From: an uncultured Erysipelotrichales bacterium
Lineage (GTDB): Bacteria; Bacillota_I; Bacilli_A; Erysipelotrichales; Coprobacillaceae
Assembly: GCA_910579135.1 (NCBI GenBank)
Contig: CAJTTM010000005.1
Span: 1-64,000 of the forward strand
DNA length: 64,000 bases
Reading direction: 5' to 3'
In this document: in pieces, positions 8,592-17,403 of the stretch
How the letters are laid out: each line of letters begins with the position of its first letter
Position numbering within the stretch: the stretch's first letter is position 1
Notes under the pieces: generated by a model
What the model was told of the DNA's origin: nothing
The model's database searches: none
The model's input: only the letters and a program-made list of their open reading frames with translations
Made by a program: the position numbers and the translations under genes

Positions 8592-9563
8592 TTATTCAAA
8601 TGGGTAAATCATTCCCCATTGTTTTCTAATTTCTGTTAATGTCGCCATAACATCTCGAATATAATTTAAATTTTCTTCTCCACTTCGATTTAATACATAA
8701 TCTTGCATATCTTTCACTTCATAATCTAATGCTTTTTCAGTTTCACCTAACTCTATTGTTTCAACACGTCCATCATTTGTATATGTTATTGTTGCTTTAT
8801 CTCCTCTTGGATAATTATTTACTTCAATATATCCTAATTCTCCTGCAATAACTCCTCTTTTTGGTTGTTTTGCTCGCATAGTAAGAGCCATAACAGCCAT
8901 CTGTCCTTCTGGATTTCTTAAAATAATTCCTGATGTTTCATCTACTCCTGTTTCAAAGAAATTAGCTGTTGTTAATATTGTATTAGGTTTACTTCTCATA
9001 AAATATCTTGCAAAACTTGTTGCATAAACTCCAATGTCTAATAACGCTCCTCCTGCTAATTCTTTAGAAAAGAAACGATTATTTACATCATATTCTTTAC
9101 AACTCCCAAAATTCACTTGTACCATTTTAACATCACCAATAACCCCACTATCAACTATTTCTTTTAATTTTTTAAATAATGGCATATGGAATAATGTCAC
9201 TCCATCACAAATGACAAGTTTTTTTTCTCTAGCAATCGTTACTGCTTCCTCTAATTGTTTATCATTAACTGTAATAGCCTTCTCACAAAATACATGTTTG
9301 CCTGCCTTTAAAGCTTGAATCAAGAATTGATAATGCGAATTATGTGGAGTTGCGATATAAACGATATCAATATTTTCATCATTAATCATATCATCAACAT
9401 TACCATATGCTTTTTTCACTTTATATTTTTCAGCATACTTCTGTGCTTTTTCTAAAGATGTACTACAAACAGCATAAATTTCTCCATTAACACGATTTAG
9501 TGCATCACCCATCTCTGTCGCTATCCAACCAGTTCCTATAATACCCCAATTTAATATACTCAT
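8592..9563 (-). CDS. Gfo/Idh/MocA family NAD(P)-dependent oxidoreductase
   Basis: 323 aa. The N-terminal Rossmann fold starts WGIIGTGWIA (residues 6-15). The conserved catalytic-region motif is CEKAITVN, where most family members have EKP, and the C-terminal alpha/beta domain carries GGALLDIGVYATSFARYF with its Asp/His-like proton relay region. Members oxidise or reduce sugars, inositols and sugar-like diols. AGGAGG precedes the ATG. It sits between the glycyl-radical activase (10 nt) and the FSA-like gene (19 nt) in one operon, so it probably interconverts the same sugar-derived intermediate. Substrate not assignable from sequence. Confidence 0.85.
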   Translation of the reverse strand: MSILNWGIIGTGWIATEMGDALNRVNGEIYAVCSTSLEKAQKYAEKYKVKKAYGNVDDMINDENIDIVYIATPHNSHYQFLIQALKAGKHVFCEKAITVNDKQLEEAVTIAREKKLVICDGVTLFHMPLFKKLKEIVDSGVIGDVKMVQVNFGSCKEYDVNNRFFSKELAGGALLDIGVYATSFARYFMRSKPNTILTTANFFETGVDETSGIILRNPEGQMAVMALTMRAKQPKRGVIAGELGYIEVNNYPRGDKATITYTNDGRVETIELGETEKALDYEVKDMQDYVLNRSGEENLNYIRDVMATLTEIRKQWGMIYPFE

Positions 9564-9573
9564 ATTATCCCTC

Positions 9574-10491
9574 CTATTCTTTAATTAAATTTTTTAAACC
9601 TGCTTGATAAACAATATCATAAAAATGTTGCATTTCCTCTTTATTAAACATCTTATATTTTATATTAACACCATATTCTAAATCCACTAATTCATATTTA
9701 GATGAAGCTAATGGATTATAATTTAATAATTCATATTTTACTTCTGGATAAATATGAATTAAAAACTTTGTTATTGATGTTATATTTTCATCAGTAGCAC
9801 TCATTGAAGGAATCAACGGTGTTCTAATTATAACTTTATCCTTATGTTCACTCTCTAATATATAACGAATACGCTCTTTGATTTTTTTTGATGAAACCTG
9901 AGTATATTCTTCATGTAACTTTTCATCAAAAACTTTTAAATCTATATAAATTAAATCTAAATAAGGTAATACTTTTTTTATCAAATCCATTGATGCAAAC
10001 ATTGTTGTTTCAATAGCAGTGTGAATCCCTTCCACCTTACACCTCTTTAATATTTCAACAAGAAATTCCCCTTGCATTAAAGGCTCTCCTCCAGAAAAAG
10101 TCACTCCTCCATTATCCCTAAAAAAGACTTTATCTTCTTTTATTTTTTCAATCAATTGTTCAACATCATATTCTTCACTATCATAGCGAATAGCTGATGC
10201 AGGACAAGCTTTGATTAAATTATCAAAATCTCCTGTATATTTCCTATTAAAATATGGTCTATCATTCTCATATCTCATTTGATTTTCTCTAGAAAACTGT
10301 TCACACCTACGACAATGAATACAACTATTCTTAAAATAAATTGGCCTTCTCTTTGGTGAAAGTCCTTCTGGATTTTGACACCATTTACATCTTAATGGAC
10401 AACCTTTAAAGAAAACAGTTGTTCTTATCCCTGCACCATCATGTACTGCAAATCTTTTAATATCAAATACTAATGCTTTAGATATCTTCAT
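9574..10491 (-). CDS. Glycyl-radical enzyme activating protein (radical SAM, PflA/PflC-like)
   Basis: About 305 aa. The radical-SAM cluster motif is CPLRCKWC (CxxxCxxC, residues about 31-38), after FAVHDGAGIRTTVFFKG, and GG(V)TFSGGEPLMQ gives the SAM-binding GGE motif. It installs the glycyl radical on the enzyme encoded immediately upstream. ATG 10489-10491 overlaps the end of the GRE gene by 14 nt, so translation is probably coupled; an upstream in-frame start would overlap by nearly 90 nt. The ferredoxin-like insert has only CIHCRRC plus one later ACP cysteine, so it can hold at most one extra [4Fe-4S] cluster, where GRE activases of this class often have two. Confidence 0.87.
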   Translation of the reverse strand: MKISKALVFDIKRFAVHDGAGIRTTVFFKGCPLRCKWCQNPEGLSPKRRPIYFKNSCIHCRRCEQFSRENQMRYENDRPYFNRKYTGDFDNLIKACPASAIRYDSEEYDVEQLIEKIKEDKVFFRDNGGVTFSGGEPLMQGEFLVEILKRCKVEGIHTAIETTMFASMDLIKKVLPYLDLIYIDLKVFDEKLHEEYTQVSSKKIKERIRYILESEHKDKVIIRTPLIPSMSATDENITSITKFLIHIYPEVKYELLNYNPLASSKYELVDLEYGVNIKYKMFNKEEMQHFYDIVYQAGLKNLIKE

Positions 10492-12832
10492 AGGCAGTTC
10501 TTTCAATGATTTCATCTTGCAGTTTCCCTGCAAGTTCAACAAAGTATGCAGTATATCCAGCAACACGAATAGTTAATGATTTATGATTTTCAGGGTGGAC
10601 TTTTGCATCTAATAAATCTTCTTTTCTTACAACATTAAATTGAATGTGAGGAATCTCTAAATCCACAAATGCTCTTAAGAAGTTTTCAAATTTCATCATA
10701 CCTGTTGTTGTTTCAAAAAACTCTGGTAAGAATTTCATATTAAGTAATCCACCATTTGTTGTATAAGAATCTTTCATACGTGATACCGATTTTAAAACAG
10801 CTGTTGGTCCTGCCATATCTCTTCCATAAACTGGTGACATTCCACCATCTGCAAGTGGAGTTAAAGCGTTTCTCCCATCAGGAGATGCCCCCACATTTTC
10901 ACCCATTGGAACATGAGCACTTACAGTATACATACCAGTATGAAATGGACCCCCACGATAGTTTGTGTATTCTTTCATTCTTTCTCTAAAATATCCAGCC
11001 CATTTTGCTCCTAGATCATCAACCCATTTTACATCATTTCCATATTTAGGGACTTTATTTAATAACATTGTTTGAACAATCTCACATCCTTTAAAATCAG
11101 ATTTCAACGCTTCTAATAATTCATGTTGAGAAATCATTTTTTCATTATAAACTAACTTTTTGATTGCAGCCAATGAATCAGCTAAATTCGCAACTTGTAT
11201 CATTTGAATACCAGACAAATTATATTTAGCTCCACCTTTTGTTACATCTAATCCTTTTTCTAAACAATCATCTATAACCGTAGATAAGAATGCAGTAGGC
11301 AAACAATCTTGATGTGCTTTTTCTACAACGACTTCCGCTTTCATCATTTGATCTATAAAATAATCAATTTGTTTTCTAAAAGCATCTTCTAAATCTTCAA
11401 ATGTTTTATATGTTTCTATATTCCCTAAGTTTAACCCAATTTGTTCATTAGTTAATAAACACTTACCATTGTTTAGTGTTAATTCTAATGCCTTATTTAA
11501 ATTAAACATTGCTGCATCAGACCAACCCAAATTATTTCCATGGGTTGTTAGTTCTACACATCCAACTATCGCATAATCTCTTGCATCTTTTTCTTCTATA
11601 TTTAAATCATTGATCATTGTATTAATAATCGCTTCATCATTAAAGAATTGAGGCATTCCACTTCCCTTCGCAACAACTTTTATAGCTTCTTGCATTAATT
11701 CATGTGATGAATTTTTATTTAATCTTACAGATAAATTAGGTTGAGGTAATCCTAAATGGTATTGAGCTTTTAATAAAAGTAAAGATAAGTCGTTATAAGT
11801 ATCATTTCCCTTTTCATCAACTCCACCAATCGCAATGTTAAACCCTATTGGGAATCCAGCAAAATATTTAGCACTATTTTGATTTCTTAAATAGACTATT
11901 TGATTAAATTTTAACCATAAACATTCTAATATTTCTAATGCATCTTGTTTTGATATTCTTCCTTCTTCAATATCCTTTTGATAATATGGATAAATATATT
12001 GATCAACTCTTCCTGGAGAAAACGATGAAGCATTTGACTCCATATGAAGAATAACAAATAAGAACCATAACGATTGAATAGCTTCATGGAAAGTTTCTGG
12101 AGGACGATAAGATAGATTCAAGCATATCTTTGCTACATTCTTTAAAGAAGCTTTATATTCATCTTCTACTTCATCAATCATATTCATGATATAATCATGA
12201 TATCTCATCATAAAATTTTTAGCACCTTCTAAAACAAGAATAACACATTCATAAAATTCTTTTTGACTTTCATCACAACAACTTAATTTTTCTTGTGCCT
12301 TTTCTATTAAACCTTGAGGTCCTAATTTCAACCATAACGCAGAATCTGGACAGATATGTCCTTGGGCATGATCCTTTTGATTAATTTTAACCACTTTTGC
12401 AATAGCATTAATCTCATGACCATACTCTCCTTTAATAGTATCTTCTAAGGACTTCCCTTTCCAAAAAGGATAAATGTTCTCTCTAAACTCTTTAATATCC
12501 TCTTCTTTCACTAAAAATTGGTCTTGGGGACGTGTTGGTAAAGTTTCAAATTCTTCGTCAACCCATGAACATCCACTTTCAGGAAAAACCACACCATAAC
12601 GAACACCTTTAGTACGATTCCCAACAATCAACTCTTCTTTTTCTACACCAATCTCAAGTTGTTCTAAAGCAGCTTTAAGTGATAGTGCTCTTTTTTTAGG
12701 AATTGATAAGTTTTCATTTTCCTGATAAACATGAGTAATAATTCTTGCTTGTTCAATAGAAGCATACCTTGGAGAACTTAACATTTTATCTTTTAAAAGC
12801 TTAATTCTCTGTGTTTCAATTAAATCTTCCAT
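10478..12832 (-). CDS. Glycyl radical enzyme of the PflD / glycerol-dehydratase-like group
   Basis: 784 aa. The glycyl radical motif RVAGYTAYF is near the C-terminus (Gly759). The thiyl-radical Cys is in YAIVGCVELTT (C425), followed by Glu427 and Asp439; C-x-E with an Asp 14 residues on matches the dehydratase-type members such as glycerol dehydratase (C433/E435/D447) rather than pyruvate formate-lyase, which has adjacent cysteines. ESNASSFSPGR occupies the place where glycerol dehydratase has its substrate His, so the substrate probably differs. Substrate candidates are diols or sugar alcohols. First gene of a four-gene operon with activase, MocA-type oxidoreductase and FSA-like aldolase. 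A TTGATT/TATAAT promoter and TTATTG half-sites lie upstream. Confidence 0.85.
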   Translation of the reverse strand: MEDLIETQRIKLLKDKMLSSPRYASIEQARIITHVYQENENLSIPKKRALSLKAALEQLEIGVEKEELIVGNRTKGVRYGVVFPESGCSWVDEEFETLPTRPQDQFLVKEEDIKEFRENIYPFWKGKSLEDTIKGEYGHEINAIAKVVKINQKDHAQGHICPDSALWLKLGPQGLIEKAQEKLSCCDESQKEFYECVILVLEGAKNFMMRYHDYIMNMIDEVEDEYKASLKNVAKICLNLSYRPPETFHEAIQSLWFLFVILHMESNASSFSPGRVDQYIYPYYQKDIEEGRISKQDALEILECLWLKFNQIVYLRNQNSAKYFAGFPIGFNIAIGGVDEKGNDTYNDLSLLLLKAQYHLGLPQPNLSVRLNKNSSHELMQEAIKVVAKGSGMPQFFNDEAIINTMINDLNIEEKDARDYAIVGCVELTTHGNNLGWSDAAMFNLNKALELTLNNGKCLLTNEQIGLNLGNIETYKTFEDLEDAFRKQIDYFIDQMMKAEVVVEKAHQDCLPTAFLSTVIDDCLEKGLDVTKGGAKYNLSGIQMIQVANLADSLAAIKKLVYNEKMISQHELLEALKSDFKGCEIVQTMLLNKVPKYGNDVKWVDDLGAKWAGYFRERMKEYTNYRGGPFHTGMYTVSAHVPMGENVGASPDGRNALTPLADGGMSPVYGRDMAGPTAVLKSVSRMKDSYTTNGGLLNMKFLPEFFETTTGMMKFENFLRAFVDLEIPHIQFNVVRKEDLLDAKVHPENHKSLTIRVAGYTAYFVELAGKLQDEIIERTAYEDI

Positions 12833-12843
12833 TATTAACCTCC

Positions 12844-12946
12844 TTTTTATTGTTTTTTATTGTTTTTCTAACTTACAACTTCATTATATACATGACTTTT
12901 ATAAAAATCAAGCCAAAATCAATAAAATTCAATAATTTTTCAATAA
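12844..12946 (-). promoter_or_regulatory. Promoter of the glycyl-radical operon with phased TTATTG half-sites
   Basis: On the minus strand -35 TTGATT (12906-12911) and -10 TATAAT (12883-12888) are 17 bp apart. On the plus strand CAATAA occurs at 12920, 12930 and 12941, upstream of the promoter, and TTATTG at 12847 and 12857, downstream of the -10. The spacing is 10-11 bp, one helical turn. This arrangement flanking the promoter, next to a DeoR-family gene, looks like an operator allowing looping, though the AT-richness calls for caution. Confidence 0.55.
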
Positions 12947-12969
12947 AAAATAATAAAAAATAGAAATCA

Positions 12970-13731
12970 TCATATGACTTCTATCCCATAATCTTTTATT
13001 TTGTTCTCTTTTTTTAAATCCAGCTTTTTTTCACATATAAATCCACTAAATTCATTTATATTAGCATAACAATAGTTTCCATCTGTTGTCGTTTTTGCAT
13101 ATTCAGAAACAATATAACTTTTTTTACTTGAATGAATGATTTCTTTCTTTGTTAATCCATCATTAACATCATACGTAGAAACATTACCATTATAAATATC
13201 TATTCCTACAACCCCCAAAAAAGACATATCAAATTGATAATCTTTAATTTGATCAATAGTAATCGCTCCAATAAAGCCATCTTTAGCATGATTCAGTTCT
13301 CCGCCAATAAAAATAAGTTGCGTTTGACAATCTTGGGTAAAGATTGTCATAATATCAATCATATTTGTAACTACAACAATATTAAGGTTCCTTTGGTAAA
13401 TTAATTTTGCAATCTCCAAGGTAATTGTTGATATATCAAGAAATATAGTCATTCCTAGCTTAATTAAATCAACTGCTTTTTTTGCAATCTCCTTTTTTTC
13501 TAAAACCCTTACATCCTTACGATCATTAACATGAATAGTATGTAAATTAACACGTATTGGAATCGCTCCTCCATGTATTCTTTTTAATTTATTTGCTTTT
13601 TCTAAAATATTCAAATCTTTTCTAATACAATCTTCTGTAACTTGAAAATCCAAACTTAAATCTTTAACCCTTACCTGTCCTTCTAAATTTAATTTCGCAA
13701 GTATTTGATTATGTCTTTCTTGAGCCAGCAT
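12970..13731 (-). CDS. DeoR/GlpR-family transcriptional repressor
   Basis: 253 aa from ATG 13729-13731; AAGGAAGG is 9 nt upstream, whereas the earlier ATG at 13740 touches it. The N-terminal winged helix-turn-helix reads RHNQILAKLNLEGQVRVKDLSLDFQVTEDCIRKDLNILEKANKLKRIHGGA, with the family's R-x-DL-x-x-LE recognition helix. The C-terminal sugar-phosphate-sensing domain has VVTNMIDIM, FIGGELN and GVVGIDI-like motifs. It lies immediately upstream of the glycyl-radical operon on the same strand and is its likely regulator, induced by a phosphorylated sugar intermediate (inference). Confidence 0.85.
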   Translation of the reverse strand: MLAQERHNQILAKLNLEGQVRVKDLSLDFQVTEDCIRKDLNILEKANKLKRIHGGAIPIRVNLHTIHVNDRKDVRVLEKKEIAKKAVDLIKLGMTIFLDISTITLEIAKLIYQRNLNIVVVTNMIDIMTIFTQDCQTQLIFIGGELNHAKDGFIGAITIDQIKDYQFDMSFLGVVGIDIYNGNVSTYDVNDGLTKKEIIHSSKKSYIVSEYAKTTTDGNYCYANINEFSGFICEKKLDLKKENKIKDYGIEVI

Positions 13732-13799
13732 GATAACCATCCTTCCTTGTTAAACATTATGCCATTAATTTTCAAAAAATACAAGCGAGAGAATATTCA

Positions 13800-15404
13800 T
13801 TAACCTTGATATTTTTTTTGACAAGCAGCAGTAATTAAACCCTGAAATAACGGTTGTGAACGATTTGGCCTTGAAATAAATTCTGGGTGAAATTGACAAG
13901 CCACAAAGTAAGGATGATCTTTAATTTCAATAATTTCCACCAAATCTCTTTCAGGATTAATACCAGAAATAATTAATCCATGCTCCTCTAAAATTGACTT
14001 ATATTGATTATTAAATTCATATCTATGACGATGTCTTTCTTGAATCAAATTCTTTTTATATAATTGATAAACCTTTGTATCCTTTGTTAGTAAACAATCA
14101 TAATTTCCTAATCTTTGAGTCCCTCCCATATCTTCTAAAGATTGATCACTCATCAAATGAATTAATGGTGTTTGACATTTTGGATTAAATTCAATAGAAT
14201 TCACATCTGGTAAATGACACACATTTCTTGCAAATTCAATAGAAGCTAATTGCATACCTAAACAAATCCCTAAGAATGGAATATTATTCTCTCTAGCAAA
14301 CTCAATAGCAATAATCATTCCTTCAATACCACGATTACCAAAACCTCCTGGTACTAAAATACCATCTGCATCCTCTAATACCTTTTTTACATTATCTTTT
14401 CTTATATTCTCTGCATTGACCCATTCTATCTCAACTGTACTATTTTCATAATATCCAGCATGTTTTAATGCTTCGTTAACAGAAAGATAAGCATCAGGAA
14501 GAGCAACGTATTTTCCAACCATCTTTATTTTAATATTTTTATTTAATCCCTTTACTCTGCAAATAAGTTCTTCCCATTCTTTCATATCAGCTTTAGGAGC
14601 ATCTATTCTTAAATGTTCTAAAACCAGATCATCCATATGTTGATTAAGCAACATAACAGGTAATTCATATAAAACATCTACATCATAATTTGATATAACA
14701 GCTTTTGTAGGAACATTACAGAACAAAGAAATCTTTTCCTTTAATTCTTGTTCTATATGATGTTCACTTCTACAAACAATAATATCTGGTTGAATACCAT
14801 AACCCCTTAATTCTTTAACACTATGTTGTGTTGGCTTTGTTTTCACTTCATGACTTGCTCCTATATAAGGAAGTAATGTTGTATGAATATATAAAGTATT
14901 ATCATATCCTAAATCAAGGCGAACTTGTCTTATTGCTTCAATAAATGGCAAACTTTCAATATCCCCTACAGTTCCACCAATCTCAGTAATAACAATATCA
15001 GCACCACTACTTTTTGCAGCTGCATATATTTTATCTTTAATTTCATTTGTAATATGCGGAACGACTTGAACAGTCGCCCCTAAATAATCTCCTCTTCTTT
15101 CTTTAGAAATCACATCACTATAAATTCTACCAGTTGTTATTGAAGAATTTCTATTTAACTCTTCATCTATAAACCTTTCATAATGACCTAAGTCTAAATC
15201 AGTTTCTGCTCCATCACTAGTCACAAAAACTTCTCCATGCTGAAAAGGTGACATTGTTCCTGGATCTACATTTATATAAGGATCCAATTTTTGCATAAAT
15301 ACCTTTAATCCACGTTGTTTCAAAATTCTACCTAACGATGCAGCCGTCAATCCTTTACCCAAACCAGATACAACTCCACCAGTTACAAATATAAATTTAG
15401 TCAT
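13800..15404 (-). CDS. pyrG: CTP synthase
   Basis: About 534 aa, the normal PyrG length. It makes CTP from UTP, ATP and glutamine. The N-terminal synthetase domain begins KFIFVTGGVVSGLGKGLTAASLG (P-loop) and has QKLDPYINVDPGTMSPFQHGEV and the allosteric/catalytic region GGTVGDIES. The C-terminal class I glutamine amidotransferase has GICLGMQ (catalytic Cys) and the late FHPEF His/Glu. Two tandem ATGs are possible; the second has AGGAG at 8 nt and is used here. The leader contains a CTP-type attenuator (see 15432-15459). Confidence 0.95.
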   Translation of the reverse strand: MTKFIFVTGGVVSGLGKGLTAASLGRILKQRGLKVFMQKLDPYINVDPGTMSPFQHGEVFVTSDGAETDLDLGHYERFIDEELNRNSSITTGRIYSDVISKERRGDYLGATVQVVPHITNEIKDKIYAAAKSSGADIVITEIGGTVGDIESLPFIEAIRQVRLDLGYDNTLYIHTTLLPYIGASHEVKTKPTQHSVKELRGYGIQPDIIVCRSEHHIEQELKEKISLFCNVPTKAVISNYDVDVLYELPVMLLNQHMDDLVLEHLRIDAPKADMKEWEELICRVKGLNKNIKIKMVGKYVALPDAYLSVNEALKHAGYYENSTVEIEWVNAENIRKDNVKKVLEDADGILVPGGFGNRGIEGMIIAIEFARENNIPFLGICLGMQLASIEFARNVCHLPDVNSIEFNPKCQTPLIHLMSDQSLEDMGGTQRLGNYDCLLTKDTKVYQLYKKNLIQERHRHRYEFNNQYKSILEEHGLIISGINPERDLVEIIEIKDHPYFVACQFHPEFISRPNRSQPLFQGLITAACQKKYQG

Positions 15405-15431
15405 CATTTATTCTCCTTTCACTAAAAAAAC

Positions 15432-15459
15432 AAAAAAGCCCTCGGAAAGCCGAGTGCCC
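15432..15459 (-). promoter_or_regulatory. pyrG leader attenuator with GGGC transcription start
   Basis: The minus-strand transcript should start at GGGC (15459-15456), six nucleotides after the -10. Bases 15457-15438 fold as a hairpin (CACTCGG, loop CTTT, CCGAGGGC) followed by TTTTTT (15432-15437), a terminator ahead of the ATG. In Bacillus subtilis pyrG, low CTP causes reiterative G addition at such a GGGC start; the extra Gs pair with the pyrimidine-rich terminator segment (here CTTTCC) and prevent termination. All parts of that mechanism are visible here. Confidence 0.75.
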
Positions 15460-15465
15460 TTATTT

Positions 15466-15494
15466 ATTTTACCAAAAAATATTTATCATTTCAA
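15466..15494 (-). promoter_or_regulatory. pyrG promoter
   Basis: TTGAAA (15489-15494, minus strand) and TAAAAT (15466-15471) are separated by exactly 17 bp, placing the start at the GGGC of the attenuator leader. Confidence 0.7.
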
Positions 15495-15580
15495 TTGTTT
15501 TTTATTATATTTAAGAATTGAAATAAAAATATTGTTTGTTTTTATTTTTAGGATATAATAAGGACAAGGAGGGATAAAAT

Positions 15581-16276
15581 ATGAAGACACCCCATATTTT
15601 GGTTATAGATGACGAAAAAGAAATTTGTGATCTTATTGAGATATATTTAACTCAAGAAGGTTATGAAGTTGTAAAAAGATATAATGCTTTTACAATTATT
15701 CAAGATATTGAAAGAAATGATATAGATTTAGTTATTCTTGATATGATGATGCCTGAAATAGATGGAATTCAAGCATTAGAATTTATTAGAGAAAAGTTTA
15801 ATATTCCTGTTATTATTGTATCCGCAAAAAGCAATGATAATGATAAAATCGAAGGATTATTAAAAGGTGCAGATGATTATGTGTCAAAACCTTTTAATGC
15901 TATGGAATTAGTTGCGAGAGTAAAATCACAATTAAGACGTTTCCAAGTTTTTAATAAACCAGTAAATGAAGCTAAACATATTATTGAAGCCAACGATTTA
16001 CGAATTGATATGCAGAAAAAATCAGTTACTGTTGATGGTTATCCAATTGCACTAACTAGAATTGAATATGAAATATTGATATTACTCGCTAAACACCCTG
16101 GTACAGTTATTTCTACCGAAGAAATCTTTGAAGACATATGGAACAAAAAGCCAGTGAATGCAAATAACACAATTATGGTACATATTAGAAAATTAAGAGA
16201 AAAAATTGAAAGGCAACCTAGAAACCCTCGTCATATTAAGACCGTTTGGGGAATTGGGTACAAATTTGAATTATGA
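15581..16276 (+). CDS. OmpR/PhoB-family response regulator (VanR-like)
   Basis: 231 aa. The receiver domain (residues 1-120) has the acidic pair in VIDDEKE, phosphoacceptor Asp in LVILDMMMPEIDG, and Lys in YVSKPFN. The C-terminal winged helix (about 135-231) ends HIKTVWGIGYKFEL. Overall it resembles VanR-type regulators. The AAGGAGGG site is 8 nt before the ATG, and a TATAAT at 15554-15559 gives a short leader. The stop overlaps the kinase start by 4 nt (ATGA), so the two are one operon. No vancomycin-type target genes are adjacent; the regulon is unknown. Confidence 0.9.
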   Translation: MKTPHILVIDDEKEICDLIEIYLTQEGYEVVKRYNAFTIIQDIERNDIDLVILDMMMPEIDGIQALEFIREKFNIPVIIVSAKSNDNDKIEGLLKGADDYVSKPFNAMELVARVKSQLRRFQVFNKPVNEAKHIIEANDLRIDMQKKSVTVDGYPIALTRIEYEILILLAKHPGTVISTEEIFEDIWNKKPVNANNTIMVHIRKLREKIERQPRNPRHIKTVWGIGYKFEL

Positions 16277-17394
16277 TTAATAAATTTAGACGTATGTTTG
16301 TAAGCAGTTTTAAAATGAGATTACTTGTTAATATTGTTTTAAGCTACGTTATTACTCTACTTGTTTATTCAGCTTTAACAGTTTTATTAGAAGCTATTCA
16401 TTATTTACCTTTTTTAAGTGAATTCGCTTATATTATTTCTTTTATTTTATCATTAGTTGTATTTATTGTTATCTTTTTAGATTTAATGAATATTACTTTA
16501 AAATACATTGAAGATTTAAGTGAAACAATTCAAAAAGTTACTGAGGGAGATTATGATGTTTATGCTAATATTAAATATGATGATGAATTAGGTATGTTAG
16601 CTGCTAATATTAATGCTCTTGCATTGACCTTAAAGAAAAAAGAGGAAGAAAGTGCCATTCTTAAAGAGAACGAAAGATTAGCTTATGATGCAGAAAGAAA
16701 TGCTGAAAATCAAAAAAATGAGTTAATCACTAATGTTGCTCATGATTTAAGAACACCACTTACAACTATTGTTGGTTATTTAGATTTGATTAGAAGAAGC
16801 AATGAATTATCTATAGATGAAATTCATAAATACTCTTCTGTTGCTTATGAAAAATCAATTCGTCTACAAACGATGATGGATGATTTATTTGAGTTTACTA
16901 AATTAGATAGTCCAAATATCGTCGTTCATATGACAACAATCAACATCTCAGAATTAATCTTACAAATTAGCGATGAATTTTATCCAGATTTTTCAGAACA
17001 TCAATTAACGCCAGTTATTTCAATATCTGATCCTCAGCTTTACACAAAAGCTGATGGTCAATTAATCGCAAGAGTTTTTGACAATTTAATCTCTAATGCT
17101 GTTAAGTATGGAAAAGATGGTGGTCAAATTAAAATTGAAGTTTTAGACGATGAAGAAACAATTACAATAAAAATACGTAATTATGGAACAACTATTTCTA
17201 AAGAAGATTTACCTTATATTTTTAATAAATTCTATCGTAGTGATAGTTCCCGTTCTTCTTCAACTGGAGGAACTGGTTTAGGATTAGCTATCGCCAAAAA
17301 TATTGTCACAAATATACATAAAGGTGAGATTTTTGCAACAAGCCATGACGATAGAACAACTTTTGTTGTTATGCTAAAAAGAGTACATATATAG
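16273..17394 (+). CDS. Sensor histidine kinase (VanS-like)
   Basis: 373 aa. Two N-terminal membrane segments (residues about 15-40 and 48-75) are separated by only a few residues, so there is almost no extracellular sensor and the signal is probably sensed in or at the membrane. A HAMP-like segment follows, then HisKA with the phosphorylated His in NVAHDLRTPLTTIVGYLDLI. The HATPase domain has N-box DNLISNAVKYGKDG and G-boxes GGTGLGLAIAKNI. It is translationally coupled to the preceding regulator gene, which it should phosphorylate. The PfkB-family kinase gene begins 9 nt after its stop and shares the transcript. Confidence 0.9.
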   Translation: MINKFRRMFVSSFKMRLLVNIVLSYVITLLVYSALTVLLEAIHYLPFLSEFAYIISFILSLVVFIVIFLDLMNITLKYIEDLSETIQKVTEGDYDVYANIKYDDELGMLAANINALALTLKKKEEESAILKENERLAYDAERNAENQKNELITNVAHDLRTPLTTIVGYLDLIRRSNELSIDEIHKYSSVAYEKSIRLQTMMDDLFEFTKLDSPNIVVHMTTINISELILQISDEFYPDFSEHQLTPVISISDPQLYTKADGQLIARVFDNLISNAVKYGKDGGQIKIEVLDDEETITIKIRNYGTTISKEDLPYIFNKFYRSDSSRSSSTGGTGLGLAIAKNIVTNIHKGEIFATSHDDRTTFVVMLKRVHI

Positions 17395-17403
17395 GAGGCA
17401 ATT

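Noticed and set aside
7892..12832. Sulfoquinovose-type pathway (sulfo-transaldolase plus glycyl-radical sulfite-lyase)
   Set aside because: The transaldolase-like and GRE genes fit superficially, but there is no SQ isomerase, glycosidase, exporter or sulfite handling gene, and no diagnostic residues that I can verify. Kept only as a substrate idea.
15581..17394. Vancomycin resistance regulation (VanR/VanS)
   Set aside because: The pair resembles VanRS in sequence style, but no vanHAX-type genes lie nearby; it is coupled to a PfkB-family kinase gene instead.
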